This document shows positions 52,216-63,200 of a stretch of DNA of 64,000 nt, piece by piece; within the stretch, counting starts at the first letter, position 1, and each line of letters starts with the position of its first letter. A model generated the notes under the pieces. That model made no database searches. It worked only from the letters and a program-made list of their open reading frames with translations, and was not told where the DNA came from. The position numbers were made by a program, and so were the translations under genes. This DNA is from Clostridia bacterium (lineage in GTDB: Bacteria; Bacillota; Clostridia; Oscillospirales; Acutalibacteraceae): positions 57,677 to 121,676 of the forward strand of contig JAFUPA010000055.1 in the NCBI GenBank assembly GCA_017481575.1. The letters run 5' to 3'.

Positions 52216-54147
52216 TTATTTTTCAATTTGTTCTTCAAAAGGTTTGAATTTGTGTCCGCTCCAGGACATATCAAGATGCGATGAAAACTCCAATGTGTTA
52301 AGTCTTATGCCGTGAACAATAACAGACAGAACATTCAGTATCATATTAAGTCCGTGACCGAACACAAGAAGCACTATCGCAAGTATCATAAATAAAAAGT
52401 TGCCAAGCAACGGTCCTGCAAGTTCATTGACGGTTGCTGATATTGCCGCACCGGCAAGACCTACTGCCCAAAGACGGATATAAGAAACTATATCAGAAAA
52501 AACATTGACAACGCCAAGCAAAACCGAAACGATGTTTTTCAGGCTTGCAAGTACTGATTTGATGATGTTTCCTTCGTAGTTTGAAAACACGAAGCTCATC
52601 ACAAAGCCGGCTATTACAAGAATGAGTGCAACCGTGCCGACGGGAATACCGCTTATCACAAGTCCGAACGGGAAAACCTGTGCGTTTACAACAAAGCTGA
52701 GCACCACATAATATATGCCGATAAGCTGCATTATTGAACCAATATCGCCGAGAATTTTTATTGACCTTCTGTTTCTTACGGCAACCTTGATATGTGCCAC
52801 GGTGAGCTGCACAAGAGCCAACGTGAAGCAGAATATCTGCAGATTCTGTGCTGTGGTGAGTCCATATTCACCATGAGTCCAGAACGGGTACCATATTTTA
52901 TCGGCATAAACATTGGAAATAACAGGTATTGACAGGCTTTGAAGCCACTGCGGAAGCTGTTCGGGAGAAAGCCCGAACCAAGTGCAGGTAAGAGTGCCCC
53001 AAAGAATTGTCGAAAGTCCGAAAAGTCCGACAAGCAAAAAGGCAGGTGAAACTTTCTTCTTTGACACAAGTGATTTTGCAATAAGAATTCCCGTGACAGC
53101 AGTAATAAGCAGTCCGTATCCTCCGTCACCAAAAATAATTCCGAAGAATATAAGGATAAATGATAAAAACCAACCGGAAATGTCATATTCAAAATATCCG
53201 GGCACTGTGCCGAGAAAGTCGGTCAGCGGATAGATAAGGCTTACAAACTTGTTGTTTTTAAGCTTGGTGGGCACATTATCTTCTTCGGTAGGTTCTTCAA
53301 CAAGAAGACCCCAGGAATTATCTTTGGCAGTCTTTTTTAGGTGTTCAAGATTCTCCTCTTCAACATAACCCGTAAAATATGAAACGGAAACACTATCCTT
53401 ACTGTCAGCCGACAGGCTTTCATTTGCCATACCTGTAGCGTAAACCTCAAATTCAATTTCTTTTTCACAGGCTTTAATTGCTTTCTTTATACTGTCGGCA
53501 CAGCCTGCAAATGACGAAATTTTTTCATCAATCTCTTTGATGCGATTATTTAAATTTTCGGCCTTTTGCCTTATTTCAGCCGTTGATGTTGCGGGCATTT
53601 CAAATCGGTATGCCTTTAATGAATCAATAACCTCTGACTCACCTTCAATTCCTGATTTAATCAACAGGAATTTTACGGAAGATTTTGTTTTTTGAAGAGA
53701 CAGAGTTTTTACACTTTCGCCGAGATTATCGTATTCTGATTTCGGCATTTCATAAAGAGAAATGTCAACACCTTTTTCAGCTAAAGCGTAAAGCTTTTCG
53801 GGGTCAAGCTCTCCCCACTTTGAAAGTCGGTCAAGCTCTGTTGCAAGAGCGATTTTTTCGGCTGTACAAAGCTTTTTTTCATCCTCAAGAGAAACAATTT
53901 CTTTTGATACATCTATCGCTTGCGGAATATCAATACTTTGAGGTTTTGCTTTTTTGTTTTTCTTTTCCAATATACTGAAAAGCGCACTTTCAAACAAAGA
54001 CACTCTTTCTTTGAGTTCTTCAAGCTTCTTGCCGGAACCTTCTGTTATTTCTATGTGAAGAATTCCCAGCTTGCGGAGTTCTTTGAGGGTTTCGGCTTTT
54101 TTATCTCCCATAATTATGAGAGAAACTTTTTTCATAGGCACAATCAT
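52216..54147 (-). CDS. atpI: V-type ATPase I subunit
   Basis: 643 residues. A cytoplasmic stalk-binding half with coiled coils (1-310) precedes a C-terminal half with about eight membrane helices. The essential Arg of the ion half-channel is in SYIRLWAVGLAGAAIS (about 555-570). The ATG at 54147 follows GGAGGTG by eight bases and overlaps the atpD stop (ATGA). It is the static partner of the K ring. Confidence 0.92.
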   Translation of the reverse strand: MIVPMKKVSLIIMGDKKAETLKELRKLGILHIEITEGSGKKLEELKERVSLFESALFSILEKKNKKAKPQSIDIPQAIDVSKEIVSLEDEKKLCTAEKIALATELDRLSKWGELDPEKLYALAEKGVDISLYEMPKSEYDNLGESVKTLSLQKTKSSVKFLLIKSGIEGESEVIDSLKAYRFEMPATSTAEIRQKAENLNNRIKEIDEKISSFAGCADSIKKAIKACEKEIEFEVYATGMANESLSADSKDSVSVSYFTGYVEEENLEHLKKTAKDNSWGLLVEEPTEEDNVPTKLKNNKFVSLIYPLTDFLGTVPGYFEYDISGWFLSFILIFFGIIFGDGGYGLLITAVTGILIAKSLVSKKKVSPAFLLVGLFGLSTILWGTLTCTWFGLSPEQLPQWLQSLSIPVISNVYADKIWYPFWTHGEYGLTTAQNLQIFCFTLALVQLTVAHIKVAVRNRRSIKILGDIGSIMQLIGIYYVVLSFVVNAQVFPFGLVISGIPVGTVALILVIAGFVMSFVFSNYEGNIIKSVLASLKNIVSVLLGVVNVFSDIVSYIRLWAVGLAGAAISATVNELAGPLLGNFLFMILAIVLLVFGHGLNMILNVLSVIVHGIRLNTLEFSSHLDMSWSGHKFKPFEEQIEK

Positions 54148-54776
54148 AACGAGTACACCTCCGTTCCGGAAGATGCATCACTACGGGCAGCTATTTTACG
54201 CTTTGATATTTTAGAACGAACTACGGCGCTGACCTGTTGGTCTGCCATATATATCGATATTTTTTTGATATTCTCTTCTGTTTCGGGGATTTTAACCTTT
54301 TCAAACAGGTTGACTCTCTGTGAGGTCGCAAGAAGCTCCGCTTCCAAAAGTCTGACCTGTTCATCCAACACTTCAGCCTCCAAATCAAGAGACATCGCCT
54401 TTTCCATATGGTTTGCGGCTATATCCACCCAGAGAGGAGTTTCATATAAATCATAATCTCCTCTGGAAAAATCTGCCCCTTCAAAGGTAGGAATGGCTAC
54501 ACCTGCGATATTTCCGTAACCCTTACGAATATTACTTACCGTGATTATTCCTTCGGGAAAGGCATCTCTTTCGCTAAAAACAGCAATCCATGAGTCAAAT
54601 CCTTTTTCAAGTTCTTCTCTTGCTTTTCTTACTGTTTTAGCCTTGGCTTCGATAGTACGGATTTCCGCCTGAAGCTGTTGCTTTTTTAGTGTCAGAGTAG
54701 GCAAATATCTCCGGTACATTTTGAGAGCATCTTTTTGTACCTTTAACTCATTTTTTGTCAGTTTGATTTTTGCCAA
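54144..54776 (-). CDS. atpD: V-type ATPase D (central stalk) subunit
   Basis: 210 residues, two long helices (about 5-65 and 125-190) typical of the rotary shaft, with LTKNELKVQKDALKMYRRYL near the N-terminus. The start is a TTG (54776) after AAGGGGG. It overlaps atpI. No F subunit gene accompanies it, as in spirochete-type operons. Confidence 0.9.
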   Translation of the reverse strand: MAKIKLTKNELKVQKDALKMYRRYLPTLTLKKQQLQAEIRTIEAKAKTVRKAREELEKGFDSWIAVFSERDAFPEGIITVSNIRKGYGNIAGVAIPTFEGADFSRGDYDLYETPLWVDIAANHMEKAMSLDLEAEVLDEQVRLLEAELLATSQRVNLFEKVKIPETEENIKKISIYMADQQVSAVVRSKISKRKIAARSDASSGTEVYSL

Positions 54777-54790
54777 AACTTAAGTCCCCC

Positions 54791-56086
54791 TTACTTGACA
54801 GGCCAAAATTCATCAGTAAGGTCTGACTTTATTCCGGTTTCGTCTTTTTCAAAACATTCCGCTAAAATCTCCCAGCCTGAATCAAGAGCTTCTTCAAGCG
54901 AAAGATTGACAGATAAATCCATCAGTCTGTTTTCAAAAAGCTTACCGTACTTCAACAGTTTTTCGTCCCAACGGCTCATTGCAAAGCCCATGTTTTTCTT
55001 TTCCATTGTCTCTTTATAGGAAGAATACATACGGATCATAGCATCCATAAGAGCACGATGGTCTTTGCGAGTTTTGCCGTTGACATTTTGTTTAAGTCGG
55101 GAAAGTGAACCAAAAGGCTCAATGCGACCGCCTTTAAGATAATACTGTCCTTCTGTGATATAACCCGTGTTATCGGGAACGGGGTGTGTTACATCATCGC
55201 CGGGCATTGTGGTAACAGCCAAAACAGTAACAGAACCGGAATCATCAAAGTCAACAGCCTTCTCGTAACGGGCGGCAAGCTGTGAATAAAGGTCACCGGG
55301 GTATCCTCTGTTGGACGGAACCTGTTCCTGTGTGATAGCTATTTCTTTCATTGCATCGGCAAAGTTTGTCATATCGGTAAGAAGAACCAATACATCCTTA
55401 TTCTGTAAAGCAAACTGCTCTGCAACGGCAAGTACCATATCGGGAATCATCATACATTCAACGGTTGGGTCGGATGCAGTATGAATAAACATAACCGTTT
55501 TGCTCAATGCTCCGCCCTTTGAAAGCTCATCCTTAAAATAAAGGAAATCGTCATATTTAAGGCCCATACCGCCGAGCACTATTACATCTGCCTGTGCCTG
55601 CATCGCAATGCGGGCAAGAAGCTGGTTATAAGGCTCTCCCGAAATTGAGAAAATCGGAAGCTTCTGCGAAACAACCAATGTGTTGAACATATCAATCATA
55701 GGGATGTTTGTTCTCATCATACGGTTTGCAAGAATTCGCTTTGTGGGATTGACGGAAGGTCCGCCTATCGATTTCATATTTTCGGTAAGAGCAGGTCCTT
55801 TATCTCTCGGCTCACCGGAGCCGTTGAAAATTCTGCCCAACAAATCTTCGCTAAACGAAACACGCATTTCGTGACCTAAAAATCGTACTTCGTCTCCGGT
55901 ACATACACCCTGACCGCCTGCAAACACCTGAAGAGAGACAATATCGCCCTCAATTTTATTAACCTGTGCAAGTGATTTTCCGAAACGAGTGTTAATCTGA
56001 GCCAACTCGTTATACCTTACACCGTTTGCTTTTACGGTAATAACATTTCCGGTGATAGATTCAATTTTGTTAAACACCTTATTCAT
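54791..56086 (-). CDS. atpB: V-type ATPase B subunit
   Basis: About 431 residues: the non-catalytic nucleotide-binding subunit with [38 protein letters not shown]-like [14 protein letters not shown], and no Walker A Lys, as expected. The ATG at 56086 overlaps the atpA stop by eight bases (ATGAATAA); a GTG at 56095 is less likely. It forms the A3B3 head. Confidence 0.94.
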   Translation of the reverse strand: MNKVFNKIESITGNVITVKANGVRYNELAQINTRFGKSLAQVNKIEGDIVSLQVFAGGQGVCTGDEVRFLGHEMRVSFSEDLLGRIFNGSGEPRDKGPALTENMKSIGGPSVNPTKRILANRMMRTNIPMIDMFNTLVVSQKLPIFSISGEPYNQLLARIAMQAQADVIVLGGMGLKYDDFLYFKDELSKGGALSKTVMFIHTASDPTVECMMIPDMVLAVAEQFALQNKDVLVLLTDMTNFADAMKEIAITQEQVPSNRGYPGDLYSQLAARYEKAVDFDDSGSVTVLAVTTMPGDDVTHPVPDNTGYITEGQYYLKGGRIEPFGSLSRLKQNVNGKTRKDHRALMDAMIRMYSSYKETMEKKNMGFAMSRWDEKLLKYGKLFENRLMDLSVNLSLEEALDSGWEILAECFEKDETGIKSDLTDEFWPVK

Positions 56087-57857
56087 TCCTATCACCGTCC
56101 TTCAATAAAAGTTCTGCATCTTTGCTGATTTTTCCGTTGCCTTCTTTGTAAAGCTCATCAATCTCTGCCTCAACCTTTTTGAAAGCATCACTTTCAAATT
56201 CAGTATAATTCCAGTCAATAAACTTCTGACGCATACGGTTAAAGAAGCTGCGTGCACTGTCTTTGTCAGTCAGCTCATATTCGCTTCCTAAAACATATAT
56301 AAGCTTATCAGTTACATAACGCTGACGCAAGGTACCGCTGTTTGCATCAATAAGGTCAAAAGAATTTTGCTGCAGATACACCGCATCAAGCATTTCCTCT
56401 TTAAGATAAACCACATAGTCAGAAAGGCTTGTACCCTCCTCACCTACGACCTTCATCATTGAACTGATTTCAACTCCGTGATGAAGAATACTCATACAAA
56501 ACTCCGATTTTTCACGATCTGTAACAGTTTTATATTTAGACCATGAAATAAGCGGGTCGATCGCAGGATATTTTCTTGCATCCGAGCGTTCACGGGACAA
56601 ACCGTGGAATGCACCGACAACCTTAAGCGTTGCCTGAGTTACAGGTTCTTCAAAGTTACCGCCTGCAGGAGAAACAGTACCGCCGATTGTGACTGAACCT
56701 GTGCTTCCGTCCGGCAAGCGAACATAGCCTGCTCTTTCATAAAAAGCGGCAATATATGATTCGAGATATGCAGGGAAAGCTTCTTCACCGGGAATTTCTT
56801 CAAGTCTGCCCGACATTTCTCGGAGTGCCTGCGCCCAACGTGAGGTTGAGTCGGCAAGCATAAGAACATTAAGACCCATCTGGCGGTAATACTCGGCAAG
56901 TGTCACCGAAGTGTAAACTGACGCTTCACGGGATGCAACAGGCATAGAAGACGTGTTGCATATAATAATAGTGCGTTCCATAAGCGAACGTCCTGTTTTC
57001 GGGTCGGTAAGTTCGGGAAATTCGGTTATTGTTTCCACAACTTCACCTGCACGCTCACCACAAGCGGCAATGATTACTATATCAACATCTGCATATTTTG
57101 ATGTGGTATGCTGTAAAACGGTTTTGCCTGCACCAAAAGGTCCGGGAGTACAGTAAGTACCACCCTTGGCAACAGGAAAAAACGAGTCGATAAGACGCAC
57201 CTTTGTTTCCATTGTTTCAACCGGAGCCAATCTTTCGCTATAGCATTTTATCGCACGCTTAACAGGCCACTTGAACGACATTGAAACAGGTATATCCCTG
57301 CCTCGTTCATCAGTTATAACCGCAACGCTTTCATTTACGGTATATTCGCCTTTTTCTGCAATTGATTTCACGCTGTAATTCCCGAGCAGATAAAACGGAA
57401 TAAAAATTTTATGTGTGAATGGTCCTTCGGGAACAGTTCCTATATATTCACCTGCACGCAGAGTATCACCGATTTTTGCCGTTGGGGTAAACTCCCATTT
57501 CTTTTCGGCATTAAGTCCGTCTGCGTAAACGCCTCTCTCAAGAAACCAGCCTGCTTGTTGAGCCAATACAGGCAGAGGATTCTGAAGACCGTCATAAACC
57601 TGACCCAGAAGACCCGGTCCGAGTTGAGCTGAAAGCATATCGCCGGAAAACTCAACTTCATCGCCGCATTTTATACCGTTCGTCATTTCGTAAACCTGTA
57701 TCTGTGCGATGTCACCTCGGATACGGATAACCTCGCTTTTGAGTCTTGTGCCGTCTACAACAACATAGCATATTTCATTCATAGAAACATTGCCTTCAAA
57801 TCTGACTGATACAAGGTTTCCGTTGACGCTTACAACTTTACCTTTATTTTCGGTCAT
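56079..57857 (-). CDS. atpA: V-type ATPase catalytic A subunit
   Basis: 592 residues with the Walker [13 protein letters not shown], the catalytic Glu region [12 protein letters not shown], the arginine-containing SLMERT, and the non-homologous insert (about 90-200). The start ATG follows GGAGG and overlaps the upstream stop (ATGA). It is the ATP-hydrolysing or -synthesising subunit. Confidence 0.95.
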   Translation of the reverse strand: MTENKGKVVSVNGNLVSVRFEGNVSMNEICYVVVDGTRLKSEVIRIRGDIAQIQVYEMTNGIKCGDEVEFSGDMLSAQLGPGLLGQVYDGLQNPLPVLAQQAGWFLERGVYADGLNAEKKWEFTPTAKIGDTLRAGEYIGTVPEGPFTHKIFIPFYLLGNYSVKSIAEKGEYTVNESVAVITDERGRDIPVSMSFKWPVKRAIKCYSERLAPVETMETKVRLIDSFFPVAKGGTYCTPGPFGAGKTVLQHTTSKYADVDIVIIAACGERAGEVVETITEFPELTDPKTGRSLMERTIIICNTSSMPVASREASVYTSVTLAEYYRQMGLNVLMLADSTSRWAQALREMSGRLEEIPGEEAFPAYLESYIAAFYERAGYVRLPDGSTGSVTIGGTVSPAGGNFEEPVTQATLKVVGAFHGLSRERSDARKYPAIDPLISWSKYKTVTDREKSEFCMSILHHGVEISSMMKVVGEEGTSLSDYVVYLKEEMLDAVYLQQNSFDLIDANSGTLRQRYVTDKLIYVLGSEYELTDKDSARSFFNRMRQKFIDWNYTEFESDAFKKVEAEIDELYKEGNGKISKDAELLLKDGDRNE

Positions 57858-58411
57858 TGTGCAACCTCCGTTCTGTCTTTGTTAATAATAGAGTTATAGA
57901 TATTTCTGTATTCTGCTTCGCCTATTTTTGAGTCGAATTGTCTTATTCGTGAAAGGATTTTCAGCTTAAGCCAATAATAGAAAATATAGTCCTCCGAAAA
58001 GGAATCCATCGGTCTGAGTGTTTCAATAAAATCAAGGCGGAAGCGGGACAGAATTTTTTCTGCTTCCATAGGGCTTTCCGATTCAATTGCGGTACGTGCT
58101 GCCTGAACAAGAGCAGGGTCAATCGTACGGTTTTCTGCATCAAACGGCTTGTTCAATTTCTCCGCACGAAACTTGCCGAGGATGAGACGAAGGGTACTCT
58201 CCCCCTCGTTCCACGCTTCAATCAAAGCCGAAGCGGATTTTTCGGAATTTCTCGGCGGGACGAGAGAAATTCCAAGCAATTCACCCACGGCTTTCTTGCT
58301 CAAAAATTGCTTACAAAGCTCCAGAAAACGTTCCTCTGTAATAGGAAGAGAAGTGCTTTCGGAAATACCGTCAAGTGACGGCAATTGAGATATCAGATAA
58401 TATGCAGCCAT
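57854..58411 (-). CDS. DUF2764 V-ATPase-associated subunit (subunit C substitute)
   Basis: 185 residues, mostly helical, starting YYLISQLPSLDG, the hallmark of DUF2764. In Chlamydia, Treponema and Bacteroidetes this gene sits between atpE and atpA, where other bacteria have subunit C, and it is thought to replace C. The same position occurs here. It starts one base after the atpE stop. Confidence 0.85.
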   Translation of the reverse strand: MAAYYLISQLPSLDGISESTSLPITEERFLELCKQFLSKKAVGELLGISLVPPRNSEKSASALIEAWNEGESTLRLILGKFRAEKLNKPFDAENRTIDPALVQAARTAIESESPMEAEKILSRFRLDFIETLRPMDSFSEDYIFYYWLKLKILSRIRQFDSKIGEAEYRNIYNSIINKDRTEVAQ

Positions 58412-58412
58412 A

Positions 58413-59021
58413 TCATTCAGCCTCTTTCATAAGTGCCGCAACTCTGGGACTGAGATAGTTTGACAGCATATCGGTAACTGCTTCGGCAGAATAATCATAA
58501 TAAGCTCCGCCGTTATTTACGGCAATGCGGAATCCGCCGTCAAAATTATCGTTTGCTTTAAGAGTTACACCGCCAAGCATTCTTGCTTTGAGCTCTGCGA
58601 GCAGTGCTTCTTCAAGCTTTTTAAGGTCAGCACTATTTAAAACAACCGATATGTCATCTGCTTCCGGTTTTCCTATCCAACTCTCAACAGCATTAACAAT
58701 AAGCTTTGCAAATGCGTCCGATGAATACATTGAGCTTATATTTTCCCCCACAATGGCTTTGAGTTCCCTCGCAACACTTTCTCTGAAAGATATGAGTAAA
58801 TTTCTGCCTGCCTGACGGATAGCATCCTCACTTGATTTTACCATTCTTTCATTTTCTGTTTTGGCATTGAGCATTATTTTGTCTGCCTGTGCCCGGGCAT
58901 CTGAAATGATTTTTTCGGCTTCAGCTTTCGCAGACTCAAGTATTGCTTCGGCCTGGTTTTCAGCCGCCTCAACACCATCTTTTTTTATCTGTTCAATAAG
59001 TTCCTGCAATTGTATTTCCAT
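58413..59021 (-). CDS. atpE: V-type ATPase E (peripheral stalk) subunit
   Basis: 202 residues. A long Ala/Glu/Lys-rich coiled coil (about 1-75, ESAKAEAEKIISDARAQADK) precedes a globular C-terminal domain (about 95-200). It forms the peripheral stalk and is first gene of the operon. The ATG follows AAAAGGAG. No G/H subunit gene is seen, so E may pair with itself or an unlinked subunit. Confidence 0.88.
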   Translation of the reverse strand: MEIQLQELIEQIKKDGVEAAENQAEAILESAKAEAEKIISDARAQADKIMLNAKTENERMVKSSEDAIRQAGRNLLISFRESVARELKAIVGENISSMYSSDAFAKLIVNAVESWIGKPEADDISVVLNSADLKKLEEALLAELKARMLGGVTLKANDNFDGGFRIAVNNGGAYYDYSAEAVTDMLSNYLSPRVAALMKEAE

Positions 59022-59078
59022 AAGGTACTCTCCTTTTAAAATAATTCTGAATTATAGTATCGTGTTTATTATTTCCCC

Positions 59079-59125
59079 AAAAAAGCATAAAGGAACCAAC
59101 ATCCTCTACAGACAGCTAGTTCCTT
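59079..59125 (-). promoter_or_regulatory. Hairpin plus T-tract in the V-ATPase leader (candidate attenuator)
   Basis: In the minus-strand leader, AAGGAAC (59119-59125) pairs with GTTCCTT (59090-59096) and six T residues follow (59079-59084). It lies 28 bases downstream of the promoter and 60 bases upstream of atpE, which is the geometry of an attenuator. A second inverted repeat (TACAA/TTGTA, about 59126-59148) precedes it. No known riboswitch class is recognised with confidence. Confidence 0.6.
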
Positions 59126-59152
59126 AAATACAATGTTAAATTGTTGTACCAT

Positions 59153-59180
59153 ATTATAGCACACTTTACTTTTTTGTCAA
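59153..59180 (-). promoter_or_regulatory. Promoter of the V-ATPase operon
   Basis: Minus strand: TTGACA (59175-59180), 16-base spacer, TATAAT (59153-59158). The leader to atpE is about 125 bases. A weaker -10-like TATAAT (59051-59056) nearer to atpE has only a poor -35. Confidence 0.85.
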
Positions 59181-59285
59181 GATTTAATTTTGGAATATAA
59201 CATTTTAAGAAAAGCTTACATAGGGTTTTAAATCTGCATATTCTTATAATAAATCAGATTAATTAAAGCAGTCAAATTTTTTAGC

Positions 59286-59507
59286 GTGACAGCATATGAT
59301 ACATACGGTGACGTAACCGCAAAAAAAGAGATGATCGAACACAATCTGCAACTTGTGGCGTACATTATTAAAAAGTATTATTCTAATTCCGCTCAGCAGG
59401 ATGACTTGATTTCAATCGGCACTATCGGTCTGATTAAGGCGATAAATACATTTGATGTTGACAAGGGTACAAGACTTGCTACATATGCGGCGAGGTGTGT
59501 TGAATAA
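59286..59507 (+). pseudogene. Fragment of a sporulation sigma factor (SigE/SigK-like region 2)
   Basis: 73 codons encode only the core of sigma region 2 ([49 protein letters not shown]), as in SigK/SigE. The N-terminal pro-region and regions 3-4 are missing, the frame begins with a GTG that has no binding site, and it stops right after ARCVE. A second short frame (59497-59550, ending [15 protein letters not shown]) looks like the tail of a different regulator. I read this as a rearranged gene remnant. Confidence 0.75.
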
Positions 59508-59562
59508 ACTTGCGGAGTGTTTTGGGGTGGATATTAAAAAGCTAAAATAAATACGGATATGA

Positions 59563-59592
59563 CAAAAGGATGGCAGGAATGTCATCCTTTTG
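59563..59592. terminator. Hairpin between the sigma fragment and the SOD gene
   Basis: A ten-pair perfect stem CAAAAGGATG/CATCCTTTTG (59563-59572 with 59583-59592) lies 12 bases after the remnant frame ends. GTGGTTTT follows on the plus strand; the T run is short, so termination is only moderately supported. It may also close the SOD gene. Confidence 0.55.
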
Positions 59593-59655
59593 GTGGTTTT
59601 ATCTGAATATTAAAGTGAAGAGGGATACAATTATCGACAAGTCAGATGTAATTTT

Positions 59656-60099
59656 TTACGCCCGGCAAATCACTCCGCAGGCAATTTTTGTGCCGGCATT
59701 ACCGGAGGGTTGCGAATTGAAGTCATCCGGCATATTGTGAATGACAACTGTTCGCCCGATAATTTCCTGCACATTAAATCGGTCTGTTGCCACACATTGA
59801 TAAGCGCCGCCGTTGCACCGTATCAACGGTGGAAGATCACCTGCGTGTAACGGGTGCGGTGCATTTGCAGGATTGTAGTGATTGCCTGTGCCTGAAAAAT
59901 TATTCCCGTTGCAGTTGTCTCCTTCGTGAATATGAAATCCGAAGAATCCTGACGATGTTTCAGGCAAGCCGTCGATGTTTATTGATATCAACACAAAGTT
60001 TTTTCTCTGATAAAATCTGATTTGTCCGTGCAGACACGGATTTGCAGATGAACCTCTTATATTTGCCGTTGCATTCGGACAATCTTGGTTTGGTTTCAT
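59656..60099 (-). CDS. Cu/Zn superoxide dismutase
   Basis: 147 residues, no signal peptide. Metal ligands occur in GFHIHEGDNC, GNHYNP, HAGDLPPL and VVIHNMPDDF. The Cys pair typical of the fold is in GDNC and ACGVIC. In the active-site motif GxRxACGVI the Arg that guides superoxide is Lys (GTKIACGVI), so the rate could be lower. Such short cytoplasmic Cu/Zn SODs occur in some Clostridia. The start ATG follows GAGGTG. It is monocistronic. Confidence 0.9.
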   Translation of the reverse strand: MKPNQDCPNATANIRGSSANPCLHGQIRFYQRKNFVLISINIDGLPETSSGFFGFHIHEGDNCNGNNFSGTGNHYNPANAPHPLHAGDLPPLIRCNGGAYQCVATDRFNVQEIIGRTVVIHNMPDDFNSQPSGNAGTKIACGVICRA

Positions 60100-60173
60100 A
60101 AAAACACCTCTTTATAATATATGCTTTGTAAATACAAGGGTTCGGATTTATTTTTTGTCTTAATAAAAAGTTT

Positions 60174-60199
60174 AATCCCGTGGATTGCTCCACGGGATT
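60174..60199. terminator. Terminator of the BspA-like surface gene
   Basis: A perfect 11-pair stem AATCCCGTGGA/TCCACGGGATT (60174-60184 with 60189-60199) with TTGC loop lies 30 bases after the stop at 60230. On the minus strand AACTTTTT follows. Confidence 0.85.
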
Positions 60200-60229
60200 T
60201 TTCAGAAGAGGAAATATCTTAAAAAAGGA

Positions 60230-63200
60230 TTATTTGACCGTATATTCAAGTGTGCCGACGAGTTTCCATACGTTATCACGGCGGATGTAGACTCTGATTT
60301 CGTTAAGTCCGTCTTCATTCATCCATGCCTTGCCTGTGAATACTCTGTTGCCGTTTTCGTCAGTTGTGTAATTTGAAACGGTTACAGATGTATTGTTCGG
60401 CATTTTGAACATTACCTTTTCTGTCTTTTCGTCAGCAACTACTGTGGCAGGAACTGCACCTTTCTTGCCTGCTGTTGCTGAAAGTTCCATTGAAACGACA
60501 GGATTGTAAGGCTCGATTGTGAATGTATATTTAACCTCGTCCCATACCCCGTTTTCTTTGCCACGTACATTGATTTCAACGCCTACGCTCATATTTGAAT
60601 AGATTTCCCATACTTCATAAGCGAGGTCACGGCTCAATGCGCTGACAACATTACCGTTTGAGTCATAGCTTGTGATTGATACATTTTTGTTGTATCTGTC
60701 ATAAGTTCTTGTGCCGCCGTCAGGCTCAATGAACTGAATCATTGACTTTCTGCCGTCTGCCTTGACTGTGAAGGTCTTGCGTGTATCTTCCTGCTGAACA
60801 TAAGTAACCTCTGTTACGTCACTTAAAAGTGTCGGGTCAAACGGTTCATAGTCCGCAAGAACAAGCTCTTCATAACTTCCGTATGATTCAAATCCTAAAT
60901 AGCTGCTTGAAACATAATATCTGAGATCGTGTGATTTACCTGCATTGTTTGTTACAACCCAGTCAGCAACGAAGGAGTTAACCAGATCAATCGGGCGTCC
61001 GTCTTCGTCAATAAAGTTTTCCTGAAGAACTCTGAACTTCAAGCTAAAAAGACAGCCTTCGGTGAAATCCAAAGCATCAAAATCCAACTGAACAATTGCA
61101 TATTTAATATTTGAGTAGTTGGGGTCATCGGGGTAGGAGTCACCTGTTTCAATAATGGTAACCGTACCGCCAAGGTCATAAAGCTCTTTTGACGGAAGTG
61201 CATCAATAAGCTCAAGCGTGCTTGAATCGTAATCAACCTTAATCTGAATCTGAGTTGTGCTGTCCTTGAAGCCCGTTGCTGAACGTACCCATTCCTCGTA
61301 GTCCACATCGCTGTCATACATACACGGATAGTAAGCAAGGTCATCCTTTCGTGCGTGTTCGGGTGTGAATGTTACTGTAGGCATAGCTACATCTGTTGCA
61401 ATAAGGTCATCCTCAAGCAACAGGTCATCGTATGTATGACCGCTTGTTTCGTAATCTGATGATTTGAATTTAATCGTATCGCTGAAGTCGAAAGAATTAC
61501 CATTTGCATCCCAGGCATCCCATACACAAAGCTGATCTTCGTTGTAAGGAACGTTATCAATAACTTTTCTTAATGTGCCGTCGCTGTTTACGAAGTTTTC
61601 TTCAACAACAGCGAATTTGAGATAGTAGGGAGCTGTGTCATTTGCATAGCCGACAGCGATAAAATTAACTTTCAGGATAATGTAATTATATTCCTGACCT
61701 TCTTCGCCCGTCATACCCGTTGAGCCATGTTCAAGAACTTCAACACTGCCTTCCCAGAAATCTTCGTATACTGATACAAAGTCAAGAGTTGTTGCATCGT
61801 AGATGTATTTCATAACAACCTCGGTATCGCAACCGAAAGCAAGGTCAGCGACATCTGCACAGATGTCTGAATAGCGGATATCCGTATCATCATACATTGA
61901 GAAGCCGAAGCTTGCAGGATAGTAAACCATATCAAACTTATTTCTGATATGCTGTGCCGTTACGCCGAACTCGAAGAGGGGTTGTTCTTTCGCATGAACC
62001 GTTGCATTGAGAAAAGCCGTATTACGTCTGCCTACTGCTATACCATACCACTCTGCCAGAGTACCGTCGAAGTAGATATCGGTAAGACTCTCACAAGAGT
62101 CGAATGCTCCGTAGCTGATATATAAGACGTTTCTACCCATTGTTATGCTTGTGAGGTGATAACAATAACTGAACACACCTTGACCAATGTCTGTAACACT
62201 ATCAGGGATTGTAATATCAGTAAGATTATAACAGCTTGAAAACGCACTATCACCGATGTGTTTAACACCATTTCCGATTGTTATGGTTTCAAGGTCGTCA
62301 CAATCAATAAACGCGGACTTGCCTATAATTGTTACACTGTCGGGAATTACAACATTTGTAGCGAAATAACAATCACTGAATGCATATGCACCTATACTTG
62401 TCGCACCTTCACCGATAGTTATAGTTTTTACATCACTACTCACATCTTGCCAAGGAACCGGATTGTCATCAGAATAATCCGTATAATCATACATCTCGCC
62501 TGTACCGCTGATTGTAAGCTCGCTTGTTTCTTCATTGTATGACCAGTATAGGTTGTCACCGCATTTTTTTGAAGGGTCGGCATCTTCGGGAGGTACGGGT
62601 TCTTCGGGTGTCGGCTGTTCCTCAAGCTCTTCATTGCCAAAGTGAATTGTTGCATTGAGCAAATCGGAGTTGATGGAATCGACAGTTAATTTATCCCACA
62701 TTTCCTGTGTGCCTTCATAGTACACATCTGTGATACCGCTACAACCGTTAAAAGCTCCGGTTGAAATTACTTTTACTGTATTGGGAATTGTTACTGTCTT
62801 TAAATTATAATTAGAAGCAAACGCATATTCTTTTATTTCCGTAACGCCTCTGCCTATTGTTATGTTCTCAGAAGAAGACTCGCAGAAAGCCCGTGCACCT
62901 AATTCCGTAACGCTAACAGGAATAACTATATCGCCGTTTTTCAGCGAATAGGCAAAAGCATCGTCACCTATAAATTGGATGCTGCTTCCGAGTGTTAAGT
63001 TTTCTATATTGCAGTATTCGAATGCAAACGATCCGATGTATTTAACACCGTTTCCGACTGATACGGTTTCAAGGACGTCGCAATAGCTAAACGCAGCGTC
63101 ACCTATGCTTACAACATTATCCGGAATTATAACTTCTTTAAGGCTGCTGCAACTGTGAAAAGCTCCATGATCAATAGATTTTAAGCCCTTGCCGAAGGTA

